A stretch of DNA of 64,000 nt, from assembly GCA_035943995.1 (NCBI GenBank), contig DASZBS010000083.1:32977-96976 (forward strand), given 5' to 3'. A program made the position numbers and the translations under genes. This DNA is from Vulcanimicrobium sp035943995. GTDB lineage: Bacteria; Vulcanimicrobiota; Vulcanimicrobiia; Vulcanimicrobiales; Vulcanimicrobiaceae. Shown here one piece after another: positions 44,528 to 52,846 of the stretch (position 1 is the stretch's first letter; every line of letters begins with the position of its first letter). The notes beneath the pieces were generated by a model. It did not search any database. It was not told where the DNA came from and saw only the letters and a list, made by a program, of their open reading frames with translations.

Positions 44528-46083
44528 CGACGACCGCGCAGCCGGGCGGCGGCGTTGCGGTGAACCCGCTGCGAAAGGGCCTCGCGACCAGCCGCATCAC
44601 CGACCCGTGCAACATCGTGTTCTTCGGCGCCACCGGCGACCTGATGAAGCGCATGCTGATGCCGGCGATGTACAACCTCCGCCTCGGCGACATTCTGCCC
44701 GCGAACTACGGCATCATCGGCTTCTCGCGCTCCGACGACGACGACGACAAGTTCCGTGACGAGATGCACAAGAGCATCGACGAGTTCTCGCGCACCGGTC
44801 CGGCCAAAGATCCGCTGTGGAGCGACTTCGCGAAGCACCTGTCGTACGTGTCGGGTCAGTTCGACGACACCGCGTGCTTCCACAAGCTGCGCGAGCAGCT
44901 CGAGAAGAACGACAAAGAGCTCGGCACCGGCGGCAACCGCCTCTTCTACCTCAGCACGCCGCCGTCGCTGTTCGCGCCGATCATCGATCAGCTCGACAAG
45001 GCCGGGCTCGGCCCGCACGACAACCCCGCGGGTTGGACGCGCATCATCATCGAGAAGCCGTTCGGCACCGACCTGGACTCGGCGCGCGCGCTGCAAGCCG
45101 AAGTCGAGAAAGTGTTCGACGAGAAGCAGGTCTACCGCATCGACCACTATCTCGGCAAAGAGCCCGTCCAGGACATCATGGCGCTGCGCTTCGCCAACGT
45201 CATCTTCGAGCCGATTTGGAACCGGCGCTACGTCGACTCGGTGCAGATCACGGCCGCGGAGACGGTCGGCGTGGAGCTGCGCGGCGGCTACTACGACAAC
45301 GCCGGCGCGCTGCGCGACATGATCCAGAACCACGTGACGAACCTGCTCGCGCTCGTCGCGATGGAACCGCCGGTGTCGTCCGCGGCGGACGCGATCCGCG
45401 ACGAAAAATACAAGGTGCTCTGCGCGCTGCGCCCGTTCGAGTCCGGGCGGCTGAGCCTCGACGCCGCGCGCGGCCAGTACGACGCGGGCTCGATCGCGGG
45501 GAAACCCGTGCCGGGCTATCGCGAAGAACCCGACGTGCGGCCCGACTCGAACACCGAGACGTACGCCGCGGTGAAGGTGCTGATCGACAACTGGCGCTGG
45601 GCGGATGTGCCGTTCTACCTGCGCTCCGGCAAGCGGCTCGCCCACAAAGTCTCCGAGATCGCGATCCGCTTCAAGTCGATCCCGCACCGCCTCTTCGGCG
45701 ATGCGGGCGACGCACTCGACAACAACACGCTGGTGATGAAGATCCAACCCGACGAGGGCGTGTCGCTGCGCTTCAACGCCAAGGTGCCGGGGCCGAAGAT
45801 GCACATCCGCGCGGTATCGATGGACTTCAACTACGGCACGGGTTTCGGCGTCGTGTCGGCACCCGCATACGAACGGCTGATCGGCGACGCGATGCGCGGC
45901 GACGCGACGCTGTTCACGCGCTGGGATGCGGTCGAGCGCGCCTGGATCCAGTACATGCCGCTGCTCGACAAGTGGCTGGACAGCGTCGAGGACGGCTTCC
46001 CGAACTACAGCGCGGGTAGCCAAGGCCCGCCGTCGTCGGATCGCATGCTCGCCATGGACGGCCGCGAGTGGCGTAAGATATGA
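44524..46083 (+). CDS. zwf: Glucose-6-phosphate 1-dehydrogenase
   Basis: First oxidative pentose-phosphate enzyme, 519 aa. The NADP site is IVFFGATGDLMKRMLMPAMY, the catalytic motif RIDHYLGKEPVQDIMALRFA lies near residues 205-224, and IIIEKPFGTDLDSARALQAE and the C-terminal G6PDH domain (FYLRSGKRLAHKVSEIAIRF) are standard. ATG overlaps the gnd stop and its own stop overlaps opcA by ATGA, so the three proteins are probably made in matched amounts. OpcA downstream is a known activator and assembly factor. Confidence 0.97.
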   Translation: MTTTAQPGGGVAVNPLRKGLATSRITDPCNIVFFGATGDLMKRMLMPAMYNLRLGDILPANYGIIGFSRSDDDDDKFRDEMHKSIDEFSRTGPAKDPLWSDFAKHLSYVSGQFDDTACFHKLREQLEKNDKELGTGGNRLFYLSTPPSLFAPIIDQLDKAGLGPHDNPAGWTRIIIEKPFGTDLDSARALQAEVEKVFDEKQVYRIDHYLGKEPVQDIMALRFANVIFEPIWNRRYVDSVQITAAETVGVELRGGYYDNAGALRDMIQNHVTNLLALVAMEPPVSSAADAIRDEKYKVLCALRPFESGRLSLDAARGQYDAGSIAGKPVPGYREEPDVRPDSNTETYAAVKVLIDNWRWADVPFYLRSGKRLAHKVSEIAIRFKSIPHRLFGDAGDALDNNTLVMKIQPDEGVSLRFNAKVPGPKMHIRAVSMDFNYGTGFGVVSAPAYERLIGDAMRGDATLFTRWDAVERAWIQYMPLLDKWLDSVEDGFPNYSAGSQGPPSSDRMLAMDGREWRKI

Positions 46084-47078
46084 CCGCGGAGCCGGCCGCG
46101 GCGAAGAGCTCGCTCGAAGAGATTCGCGCCGAGCTCGCGCGCACGAAGCTCACCGCGTCGACGATGAACTTCGTGGTGTGGATCGACGACATCACCCGCC
46201 GCGACTGGATCCTGGAGCGAACGGCGCTACTGAGCGACAAGCATCCGTCGCTGACGATCGTGCTCGACCACACTGGCTCGTGCGAGCACGGTGTGGTGCG
46301 GAGCGGCGAGCAGGCCGAACCCGTGGAGTTCACCGTGCAAGGCGAACGCGTACAGATCGACGCGTCGTGCCTGGATGCCGAGATGGTGCTGCGCTACGTC
46401 AGCGCGCTGATCAAACCCAGCGTCCCTACCATCCTGTGGTGGAGCGGCCTGAACGAAGACAGTGCACCCATCTTCTACGCGCTGCTGCCGCTCGCGAACA
46501 CGCTGCTGTTCGACTCGTCCGGCGGCGTGGCAGACGAGTCGACGCTGCGCCGGCTCGCGACGTTCCACGCGAAGCACCCGCACGTCATCCTGCGCGACCT
46601 CGCGTGGCTGCGAATCCGGCCGTGGCAAGACATGATCGCGAACTTCTTCGACGACCCCGGCGACACCAACGACGTGTTCACCATCCGCCGCCTGTTCATT
46701 CGCAGCGGCTCGGACGCCGAAGCATTCTACCTAGGTGGCTGGCTCGCCAGCCGCCTAGGATGGAAAGCGACCGGACGCGACGCGTTCACCGACCTTGCCC
46801 GCGCAACGGTTCACTTCGAGCGCAAGCGCGAGGGCGAGGTTCGCCGCGTGCACAGCATCTGTCTGGACAGCGAGACATCGTGGTATCACGCCGAGGTCAC
46901 CGAAGACCCCAGCGTGGTGCGCATGTGGGTCGAGGGCGAGCACGCCCGCGAGCCGCGCCTGTTCCCGCTCGCGGCGATGGACAACGCGTCGCTGCTGGAG
47001 CGCGCGATCCTCGAAGGCGTCACCGCCGACGAGATCTACGAGACGGCGCTGAACAGCGTCGCAACGCTGCTCGGCTGA
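46080..47078 (+). CDS. opcA: Glucose-6-phosphate dehydrogenase assembly protein OpcA
   Basis: OpcA-family protein, 332 aa, which helps G6PDH oligomerise and, in cyanobacteria, links it to redox control. The sequence shows MNFVVWIDDITRRDWILERT in the N-terminal half, VPTILWWSGLNEDSAPIFYA and the DSSGG segment (LLFDSSGGVADESTLRRLA), then LAWLRIRPWQDMIANFFDDP, which are family hallmarks. Placement directly behind zwf with a 4-nt overlap fits. Six Cys-poor regions suggest redox control by paired Cys cannot be read from the sequence. Confidence 0.92.
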   Translation: MTAEPAAAKSSLEEIRAELARTKLTASTMNFVVWIDDITRRDWILERTALLSDKHPSLTIVLDHTGSCEHGVVRSGEQAEPVEFTVQGERVQIDASCLDAEMVLRYVSALIKPSVPTILWWSGLNEDSAPIFYALLPLANTLLFDSSGGVADESTLRRLATFHAKHPHVILRDLAWLRIRPWQDMIANFFDDPGDTNDVFTIRRLFIRSGSDAEAFYLGGWLASRLGWKATGRDAFTDLARATVHFERKREGEVRRVHSICLDSETSWYHAEVTEDPSVVRMWVEGEHAREPRLFPLAAMDNASLLERAILEGVTADEIYETALNSVATLLG

Positions 47079-47090
47079 CCGACGGCGAAG

Positions 47091-47819
47091 ATGGCTGACG
47101 CCAAGGTCGTCACCGTCCTCCCGGATGCCGCGGCGCTCGCCGCGGCGGCGGCGGATCACGTCGTGGACGTGCTTCGCGCCGCGCTCGCGCAACGCGACAT
47201 CGCGCACGTCGCGCTGGCGGGCGGCTCGACGCCGCGCGCGGTCAACGCGCTACTGGTCGCTGAGCCGCGGCGCGGCGAAGTCGATTGGAGCCGCGTGGTG
47301 TTCTGGTTCGGCGACGAGCGCTGCGTGCCGCCGGACGACGAGCAGTCCAACTACAAGATGAACCGTAACACGCTGCTCGATCCGCTGGGCATCACGCCGG
47401 CGCAGGTACACCGCATGCGGGGCGAGGACGATCCCAGCGCAGCGGCCGCGGATTACGACGTGGTACTGAAGCGCGAGCTCGGCGACGATGCGCGCCTCGA
47501 CCTGATCCTGCTCGGCATGGGACCCGACGGCCACACGGCGTCGCTGTTCCCAGGCACCACGGCGGACATCGACAAAGACAAGCTGTGCATCGCGCGCTAC
47601 GTACCGAAGCTCGACATGTGGCGCATGACGCTGACCCCACGCGCGATCAACGCCGCACACAACGTCGCGATCACCGCGGGCGGCGCGGAAAAAGCGGACG
47701 CGCTACGCGAAGTCCTCGAGGGCCCAAAGCAAACCGACGTCTACCCGGCCCAATTGGTCCATCCAACCCACGGCGAGCTCCGGTGGTTCGTCGACGCCGC
47801 GGCCGCGTCAAAGTTGTAG
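47091..47819 (+). CDS. pgl: 6-phosphogluconolactonase
   Basis: Hydrolyses 6-phosphogluconolactone, 242 aa, NagB/Pgl fold. VALAGGSTPRAVNALLVAE is the phosphate-binding loop, VVFWFGDERCVPPDDEQSNY the active-site region, LILLGMGPDGHTASLFPGT the conserved Pgl signature with catalytic His, and VAITAGGAEKADALREVLEG the C-terminal helix. It starts 12 nt after opcA and completes the tkt to pgl operon. The 3' end borders the accessory region. Confidence 0.95.
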   Translation: MADAKVVTVLPDAAALAAAAADHVVDVLRAALAQRDIAHVALAGGSTPRAVNALLVAEPRRGEVDWSRVVFWFGDERCVPPDDEQSNYKMNRNTLLDPLGITPAQVHRMRGEDDPSAAAADYDVVLKRELGDDARLDLILLGMGPDGHTASLFPGTTADIDKDKLCIARYVPKLDMWRMTLTPRAINAAHNVAITAGGAEKADALREVLEGPKQTDVYPAQLVHPTHGELRWFVDAAAASKL

Positions 47820-47842
47820 CTCTATCGTCACCCCGGCACAAT

Positions 47843-47899
47843 GTCACCCTGAGCTCGCCTAATGTCATCCTGACCCTTCGACAGGCTCAGGGCGAAGGG
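47843..47899. repeat. Interspersed repeat with CCCTTCG/CGAAGGG hairpin
   Basis: The segment reads as a partial unit (gtcaccctgagctcgcc, from 47843) followed by a fuller one (from 47864) whose CCCTTCG (47874-47880) pairs with CGAAGGG (47893-47899). The wording resembles short dispersed repeats seen between genes in many bacterial genomes; here it marks the end of the pentose-phosphate operon, where it could also act as a terminator or mRNA stabiliser. Confidence 0.6.
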
Positions 47900-47916
47900 T
47901 GCGCCACGATCGTGAC

Positions 47917-47945
47917 TTGACCCGTCGCGGCGAATCGTGTAGCAT
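47917..47945 (+). promoter_or_regulatory. Putative sigma-70-type promoter of the SEC-C gene remnant
   Basis: TTGACC (47917-47922) and TAGCAT (47940-47945) are 17 nt apart. The expected start point lies about 25 nt before the ATG at 47976, which is preceded by GAGGAGGA (47962-47969). The promoter and ribosome-binding site are intact although the gene they serve is frameshifted. Confidence 0.55.
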
Positions 47946-47975
47946 CGGCGTCGTTGTCCGCGAGGAGGAACCATC

Positions 47976-48247
47976 ATGCGACACGACACCGACTACGACG
48001 ACCAGCCCAGCTTTTACGCACTCCAGCAAACGCCGTAAAGGATATCCGTCCGAGACGAACGTCAAGCGCGGCGACCGCATCGTGCACGGCGACAAAGAGC
48101 TCATCGAGAAGCTCGGCCGCAACGACCCGTGCATATGCGGTTTCGGACGCCGGTTTCAAGAAATGTTGCATGCGCAGCGGCCGCTACGACGGCGTCGAGC
48201 GCGACTACTACTTTCCGCGAATGAGCGCGAAGCCGCGGACGGCTTAG
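47976..48247 (+). pseudogene. SEC-C motif protein gene with two frameshifts
   Basis: Joining frames rebuilds an about 90-aa protein: MRHDTDYDDQPSFYALQ from the ATG at 47976, then SSKRRKGYPSETNVKRGDRI, then IEKLGRNDPCICGFGRR, then KKCCMRSGRYDGVERDYYF, ending at the TAG at 48247. CxC...CC in GRNDPCICG...FKKCC is the zinc-binding SEC-C motif, found at the C-terminus of SecA and many small proteins. Shifts lie near 48025-48035 and at an extra T in the 48151-48158 stretch. The second shift also occurs in a partial copy at 50888. Start signals look functional, so decay is recent or the sequence has errors. Confidence 0.65.
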
Positions 48248-48357
48248 CGAGGTTGGCGCTCGGTGTGATCGCGCAGGTGGCCGATCCCCACGAGTGGCAT
48301 AACGGGCGTGAGGCCGCGCGGTTGGTCCGGCCTGCTAGTGAAGGGGTGGGTGTAAAA

Positions 48358-48861
48358 ATGTGGCTCCGATCAGGTAACGGCCGCCACTTTTTTGTCGCCG
48401 TTGCAAGTTTGGTGTTTTGGAGCATCCCGGCGCTCGGTGTCTCGCCCGCTTCGGCGGACAACGACGACGCGCGCGAGCAGCACTGCCCGTCGGCACAATT
48501 GCCCGTAGCATCATTTCACGCTGAGCTCAACGCCGGCTCCTCGAAAGACATGAAGCGCCTGGCGCGAAAGGCGGAGGTCGCGGCGGGTGTCTTGATTTCA
48601 TGCGCTGACAGCGACGCCGCTGCGGCCGTTATCGACAGAGATCGTCTTCGAGTGCGCGCAGCGGATGCGCTGTTCATCGCGGCCGTGGCACGATATCGTA
48701 CGTTGCAGCACCGTCAAGAGGTCACGGACTTAAAACGCGTCTTACGGCTGATCAGCAATCTGAACACCGCAGCGCTCACGTCAAACGAACATACCTATCA
48801 GGAGGCACGTCTGCTGCGTCGCTTTTCGGAGCGCATTCTTGGAAACGCGGCGAAGTCATGA
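48358..48861 (+). CDS. Exported helical protein of unknown function
   Basis: Not recognised. The 167-aa protein has a signal peptide (GRHFFVAVASLVFWSIPALG, cleavage likely near ASA-DND at residues 35-38) and a mature part that is mostly helical, with LAVLISCADSD-type small-residue stretches and an Arg-rich C-terminal helix. The two Cys (QHCPSA and ISCADS) could form a disulfide in the periplasm. ATGA overlap with the following lipoprotein gene shows co-expression. GC is lower than the flanking operons. Confidence 0.65.
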   Translation: MWLRSGNGRHFFVAVASLVFWSIPALGVSPASADNDDAREQHCPSAQLPVASFHAELNAGSSKDMKRLARKAEVAAGVLISCADSDAAAAVIDRDRLRVRAADALFIAAVARYRTLQHRQEVTDLKRVLRLISNLNTAALTSNEHTYQEARLLRRFSERILGNAAKS

Positions 48862-49892
48862 GTCGGGTTCAGAATACCTGGCTTAGCGTGTTGTTCGCGT
48901 TTTGTCTGATCGTCTGTTCTGGCTGCGCCGGCGCCGGTGGCAGCCAGCACGTGCTTGCGGCAAGCGATCAGCACGTGAAGCAGACCCAGTCCTCCTTTGA
49001 TCAGAAACTTCCGGAGTGCGACCCAGACGGTGGATGCTTCATCATCCCATGCGACATGTGCAGCGTACCAATTCCGATCCTCTACGACGCTTACTATCTC
49101 AGCGGCGGGGGTGGCGGTAGCGGCGGCGGTCCGCCACCACCTGCGCCGCCACCACTAGGTGGTACGGCCGACGGATGCGATGCGGACGAATCGCTGTGTT
49201 ATTTCATACCAGGCGACGACACGAACGCCTTGTACTACAGCAGCGGACAGGGCGGAGTGTACACAATCGATCCGTCGGGCTGCCGGCAAACCGGCTCGGG
49301 CTTTGTGAGTACGACCGACGGGAAGGTGTGCAGCACGTGGCAAATATACTTCTACAACAACCAATATGCCGGCCAAGGCCCGAACCCTCAACCGCTAACG
49401 CCGCCTGGAATCATCGATGCGATATCGATGCATATTGCAACCGCCAATAGCCAGTACCCAAACGGGGTTAACGGCCAAGTCCTCAATGGCGGTCATCTTT
49501 ACTTAATGTTCTGGTCGAACCATATACCCGTTCTTGTGATTCCCCTGCAAGGCGGTCGCGACGGTACCAAGCTGAGGCCAGAGCCGTATCCGCAGAACAT
49601 CTTCCTCGATCCCCATTTCTTCTTTGCCCTCGCGCGTGTGCAAGCGCCGAGCTTGGCGATCACGCTCGAATACAAAACGAGTCAGTACAATGCGCATACG
49701 ATCGGAGATGCCGCTCCGACGTACGACTATGCCAATCTTAACAGCAACTCGTGGATGGACGGGTTATTGCTGTCCAGCGGAATTTCCGTTGGCACGATCG
49801 ACCAGTTCGTGGCCACGCTGACCGCGGCGTCGGGCGGCACACGGTACCCATACGGATACGGCACGGGCAATACTCTCGTGCACTTCTTCTAG
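48858..49892 (+). CDS. Putative secreted lipoprotein with Gly/Pro linker
   Basis: Not recognised. A 344-aa protein with a lipobox signal (LFAFCLIVCSGCAGAGG, lipidated Cys near 23), a Cys-rich segment (ECDPDGGCFIIPCDMCSVPI), a Gly/Pro hinge (SGGGGGSGGGPPPPAPPP) and a C-terminal domain rich in Tyr, Asn and Gly (YFIPGDDTNALYYSSGQGG; HFFFALARVQAPSLAITLEY). The architecture resembles a surface-exposed domain on a flexible stalk. The middle genes of this trio overlap; base composition differs from the housekeeping operons, indicating acquisition. Confidence 0.65.
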   Translation: MSRVQNTWLSVLFAFCLIVCSGCAGAGGSQHVLAASDQHVKQTQSSFDQKLPECDPDGGCFIIPCDMCSVPIPILYDAYYLSGGGGGSGGGPPPPAPPPLGGTADGCDADESLCYFIPGDDTNALYYSSGQGGVYTIDPSGCRQTGSGFVSTTDGKVCSTWQIYFYNNQYAGQGPNPQPLTPPGIIDAISMHIATANSQYPNGVNGQVLNGGHLYLMFWSNHIPVLVIPLQGGRDGTKLRPEPYPQNIFLDPHFFFALARVQAPSLAITLEYKTSQYNAHTIGDAAPTYDYANLNSNSWMDGLLLSSGISVGTIDQFVATLTAASGGTRYPYGYGTGNTLVHFF

Positions 49893-49909
49893 GCGCGGGG
49901 GAAGGGGGC

Positions 49910-50326
49910 GTGCGAGGGCGGCGTTGGATCGTGATACTAACCGGTGCGGTTGCCGCCCTCGCCGCGACTTTCGTATATTTTCTCAGCAGCCCGTGCTCGG
50001 AGTTCTTTCCGTCCCACGACTCGCCGAGCGTGATTTCGGTCGAGCAGCACGAGCTGATGCGGGCCGCCACGAGCATCTACGAAAAGTTGCAAACAAGTCC
50101 GTATTCAAGCGATCCTAAGGTGCCAAAACCACTCAAAGCGAACGTTTCTGGTGGGCGGAATGCTGTTCTTGCGGTCGCCGGCCCGATAGCGTCGAATGCG
50201 CTGGTCTATGCTCAAGTGTGGTATGACGTCTACCGCCGATACCATGGCGGCACGTGTACCGTTTCTCTCCGTGTCGTCTGGAAGTCGGGCGCGCGAACGC
50301 AAACGTTCCCGATAAGCGATATCTAG
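49910..50326 (+). CDS. Small single-pass membrane or exported protein
   Basis: Not recognised. From the GTG at 49910, preceded immediately by AAGGGGG, the 138-aa product begins VRGRRWIVILTGAVAALAATF, a positively charged start and one hydrophobic helix. The rest (VEQHELMRAATSIYEKLQTS, RNAVLAVAGPIASNALVYAQ) is soluble and ends in a beta-rich VSLRVVWKSGARTQTF. It follows the lipoprotein gene by 17 nt and probably belongs to the same unit. Confidence 0.6.
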   Translation: MRGRRWIVILTGAVAALAATFVYFLSSPCSEFFPSHDSPSVISVEQHELMRAATSIYEKLQTSPYSSDPKVPKPLKANVSGGRNAVLAVAGPIASNALVYAQVWYDVYRRYHGGTCTVSLRVVWKSGARTQTFPISDI

Positions 50327-50454
50327 GTGACTTTGACGTCGCTGCGGCGCCGCGCCCCGCATAGCGGTAGGCTTCGTCCGACGCGAGGCTCGTGACCCTT
50401 TCGCCGCACGGCGGAAAGTGTCCACAGAACCGGATCAACTCCAGGTTCTCGGTC

Positions 50455-50890
50455 GTCGTACGCGACCGCAGGACCGCACGGACTCCCGATGCGTGCCACC
50501 GGCCTCCTCTCGGTCCGGCTATGCCTCGATCGGTGAGAGCTTCGGCGATCCCGCGAATGGAAGCGCCCGCAGCGTCTATATTCCGGCATCTTGGCGAACG
50601 CGGATTGCTGCTCGTCGTCCGCTTCGAAACGATCGTCAACGCCGCGGCACCCAAAGGCGTCCGTCCGTAGGCCTTACCGCTCGCGCGCTTGTGCGCTACC
50701 ACGGAGGAGCTGCGCTCGCCGATCAGCGCACGCTCAACTCAGCGAACACGCCCAACAGGTGCAGCATCATGCGACCGGCAGCGGTGGACGTATCAGAGCT
50801 CTCCGACAAGCTCACGAACGAAACGTGATGGTTGGCGAATAGCTCGACGGGGGTTCGCGAGGTCGCGCACCGATCGCGTAGCGCGGTCGA
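50455..50890 (-). pseudogene. Serine recombinase (resolvase/invertase) remnant
   Basis: Frame-hopping on the minus strand recovers a serine recombinase: FDRATRSVRDL near 50890-50858, then VELFANHHVSFVSLSESSDT with STAAGRMMLHLLGVFAEL, then ERSSSVVAHKRASGKAYGRTP, then GASIRGIAEALTDRGIAGPR followed by GGRWHASGVRAVL near 50465. These are the end of the catalytic domain, the long E-helix and the recombinase (DNA-binding) domain of a site-specific serine recombinase. The nucleophile-bearing N-terminus is missing; it is cut exactly where the SEC-C tail copy begins (50888). At least two frameshifts and a stop are present, so it is dead. Confidence 0.68.
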
Positions 50891-51021
50891 AGCTCGGCCG
50901 CAACGACCCGTGCATCTGCGGCTCGGGACGCCGGTTTCAAGAAGTGCTGCATGCGCACGGGCCGCTACGACGGCGTCGTACTACTTTTCGCGAATGACCG
51001 CGAAGCCGCCGACGCCCTCGG
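50888..51021 (+). repeat. Partial second copy of the SEC-C gene tail (direct repeat of 48109-48247)
   Basis: From AAGCTCGGCCGCAACGACCC onward this stretch matches 48109-48247 with few substitutions and one short gap, and would encode IEKLGRNDPCICG...KKCCMRTGRYDG. Both copies carry the same extra T before the KKCC segment. The copy overlaps the 3' end of the MFS gene on the other strand. Confidence 0.75.
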
Positions 51022-52246
51022 CGGCTTCTTCTCTCGCGCCGGTTTCGCGCAACGCCGGCAGGACGGCGACGATGAGCACCGACGCGCCCAAGTACCACGC
51101 CGCGCCCGGGAGATCGTGCGCGATACCGATCGCGAATGCGGTCGTGAAGATTCCCGGTCCGAACACCATCGCTAGCCCGCGGATCGAGCCGATCGCGCCT
51201 TGCAGCTCGCCGTACTCCTGCGGCGTGACGTGGCGCGTCATCATCGCCTGCCCCGCCGCGGGCGCGATTCCCCACAGACACAGGCCGACGAACCCGATGA
51301 AGAACCACCATCCGTTCACGGCGAGCCCGCACGCGATCAAGCCGAGCGCGCCAAAGCCGATCCCCGCGAACAGCGAAACGCGTTCGCCGAAGCGTTTGAC
51401 GAAGCGGCCGATGACGACCACCTGCGCGATCATCGATATGACGCCGAGAACGGCGAGCGAGATGCCCGTCGCACCGGGGGCCCAATGGTAGCGATACGTC
51501 ACGTAGAGCACCCACGTCGACGGCATCACGGCGCCGGCGAGGGTGCTGGCAAACGTCACGAGTCCCAGCGTCGTCAGATCGGGATGCCGGCGCAGCAGCC
51601 GCAACGAACCCAGCGGGTTCGCCTTGGCCCACGCGAAGCGCGTCGTGCGGTTGGCGCGCGCAAGCGATTCCGGCAGCACGAGCGCACCGTAGAGCCCGTT
51701 GAGCAAACTCAACCCGCCGGCGACCCAGAACGGCAGACGCGGATCGACCTGGCCGCACAGACCGCCGAGCGCTGGCCCGAGTACGAAGCCGAGCCCAAAC
51801 GCGGCACCGATCATCCCGAACGCGCCCGCCCGTTTCTCCGGCGTGGTCACGTCGGAGACATACGCGCTCGCCGCCGTCGCGTTCGCCGCCGTGATCCCGG
51901 AGACGACGCGCCCGATCAGCAGCCACGCGAGGTTCGGCGCGAGCGCCATGACGACGTAGTCTGCGGCCATGCCGATGTTCGACAGCACGATGATCGGCCG
52001 GCGCCCGAAGCGATCCGACAGCACGCCTAAAAACGGCGCCCACCCGAACTGCATGATCGCGAACACCGTGCCGAACACGCCGACGACGCCCGCTGCGCGC
52101 CGCACGTCGCCGTGCAGAAACTGCTCGACCAGCGGCACGAACACGGGCGCGATCACGCCCAGCGCGATCATGTCGAGCGCGACCGTGATGAAAATGAAGA
52201 CGAGGGCGGCTTGCCGCCGCCGCGAGCCGTCAGCGCTTGCGTTCAT
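50981..52246 (-). CDS. MFS efflux transporter (TetA/multidrug class)
   Basis: Twelve-helix-type proton antiporter, 421 aa from the ATG at 52246. Visible signatures: LGVIAPVFVPLVEQF in helix 1, the MFS motif A FLGVLSDRFGRRPIIVLS between helices 2 and 3, LIGRVVSGITAANATAASAY, and motif C-like AAFGLGFVLGPALGG in helix 5. This is the layout of TetA-type drug exporters; substrate not predictable. The gene overlaps its TetR partner by 17 nt and its last residues lie in the SEC-C tail repeat, so its natural C-terminus may have been altered. Confidence 0.9.
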   Translation of the reverse strand: MNASADGSRRRQAALVFIFITVALDMIALGVIAPVFVPLVEQFLHGDVRRAAGVVGVFGTVFAIMQFGWAPFLGVLSDRFGRRPIIVLSNIGMAADYVVMALAPNLAWLLIGRVVSGITAANATAASAYVSDVTTPEKRAGAFGMIGAAFGLGFVLGPALGGLCGQVDPRLPFWVAGGLSLLNGLYGALVLPESLARANRTTRFAWAKANPLGSLRLLRRHPDLTTLGLVTFASTLAGAVMPSTWVLYVTYRYHWAPGATGISLAVLGVISMIAQVVVIGRFVKRFGERVSLFAGIGFGALGLIACGLAVNGWWFFIGFVGLCLWGIAPAAGQAMMTRHVTPQEYGELQGAIGSIRGLAMVFGPGIFTTAFAIGIAHDLPGAAWYLGASVLIVAVLPALRETGAREEAAEGVGGFAVIREK

Positions 52247-52832
52247 CGGAGAGGTCCTCGGGGGAAGGAATTGCGTCGAGCGCCGCGATCCAGAGATCGA
52301 CCGCGCGGGAGATGCGCTTGCGGTCGCGCGTCGCGCACAGATCGAGCAGAAAGCCTCGGTACCCGGCCAGCAGCACGGTCGCGATCGCGCGCGCGTCACG
52401 GGCCGTGTGCCCGTCATGGAGCGCGCTCGGCTCGAGGTAGTCGAGCCAGTCCTCGACGGCCCGACGCAAGAAACCGGGAAAACGTTTCGGATCCTGAAGC
52501 GCGAGGCCGTAGACCTCGAAGAACAGCCTAAACACCGGCTCGTGCCGCGGGGCGCTCATCACGTCCCACGCAGCGCGCACGGTGTCGGCGTACGTCTCGG
52601 CGTTACGCGGCAGCGTCCCGAAGATCGCCCGCTGGCGCTCGCGCGCGCCGTCCATAATGCCGGCGATCAACTCTTCTTTCGACGTGAAGTAGTACAGCAG
52701 CACGCGCGGACTCGTCCCGACCGCTTCCGCGAGCGGGCGCAACGAAAGATCGGATAGCCCGTTCGCCATCACGTAGTCCACGATGCGCTCCAACAGATCC
52801 ACGCGCTTCTGCTCGTCGGCAGTCCGCGCCAT
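52230..52832 (-). CDS. TetR family transcriptional regulator
   Basis: A 200-aa TetR protein. The N-terminal HTH is LLERIVDYVMANGLSDLSLR, PLAEAVGTSPRVLLYYFTSK and EELIAGIMDG; the C-terminal ligand domain is helical. It is transcribed first, ahead of the MFS gene with a 17-nt overlap, and a 26-bp near-perfect palindrome sits 14 nt upstream of its ATG, so it most likely represses both genes and responds to the exported compound. Confidence 0.92.
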   Translation of the reverse strand: MARTADEQKRVDLLERIVDYVMANGLSDLSLRPLAEAVGTSPRVLLYYFTSKEELIAGIMDGARERQRAIFGTLPRNAETYADTVRAAWDVMSAPRHEPVFRLFFEVYGLALQDPKRFPGFLRRAVEDWLDYLEPSALHDGHTARDARAIATVLLAGYRGFLLDLCATRDRKRISRAVDLWIAALDAIPSPEDLSDERKR

Positions 52833-52846
52833 GGACGCATCTTACC

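Noticed and set aside
47864..47899. Interpretation of the CCCTTCG/CGAAGGG unit as a CRISPR or transposon end
   Set aside because: Only one full unit and one partial copy, no spacers and no neighbouring transposase; a dispersed repeat is enough.
50327..50842. Plus-strand small ORFs in the recombinase remnant region
   Set aside because: They lie opposite recognisable recombinase codons and have no ribosome-binding signals.
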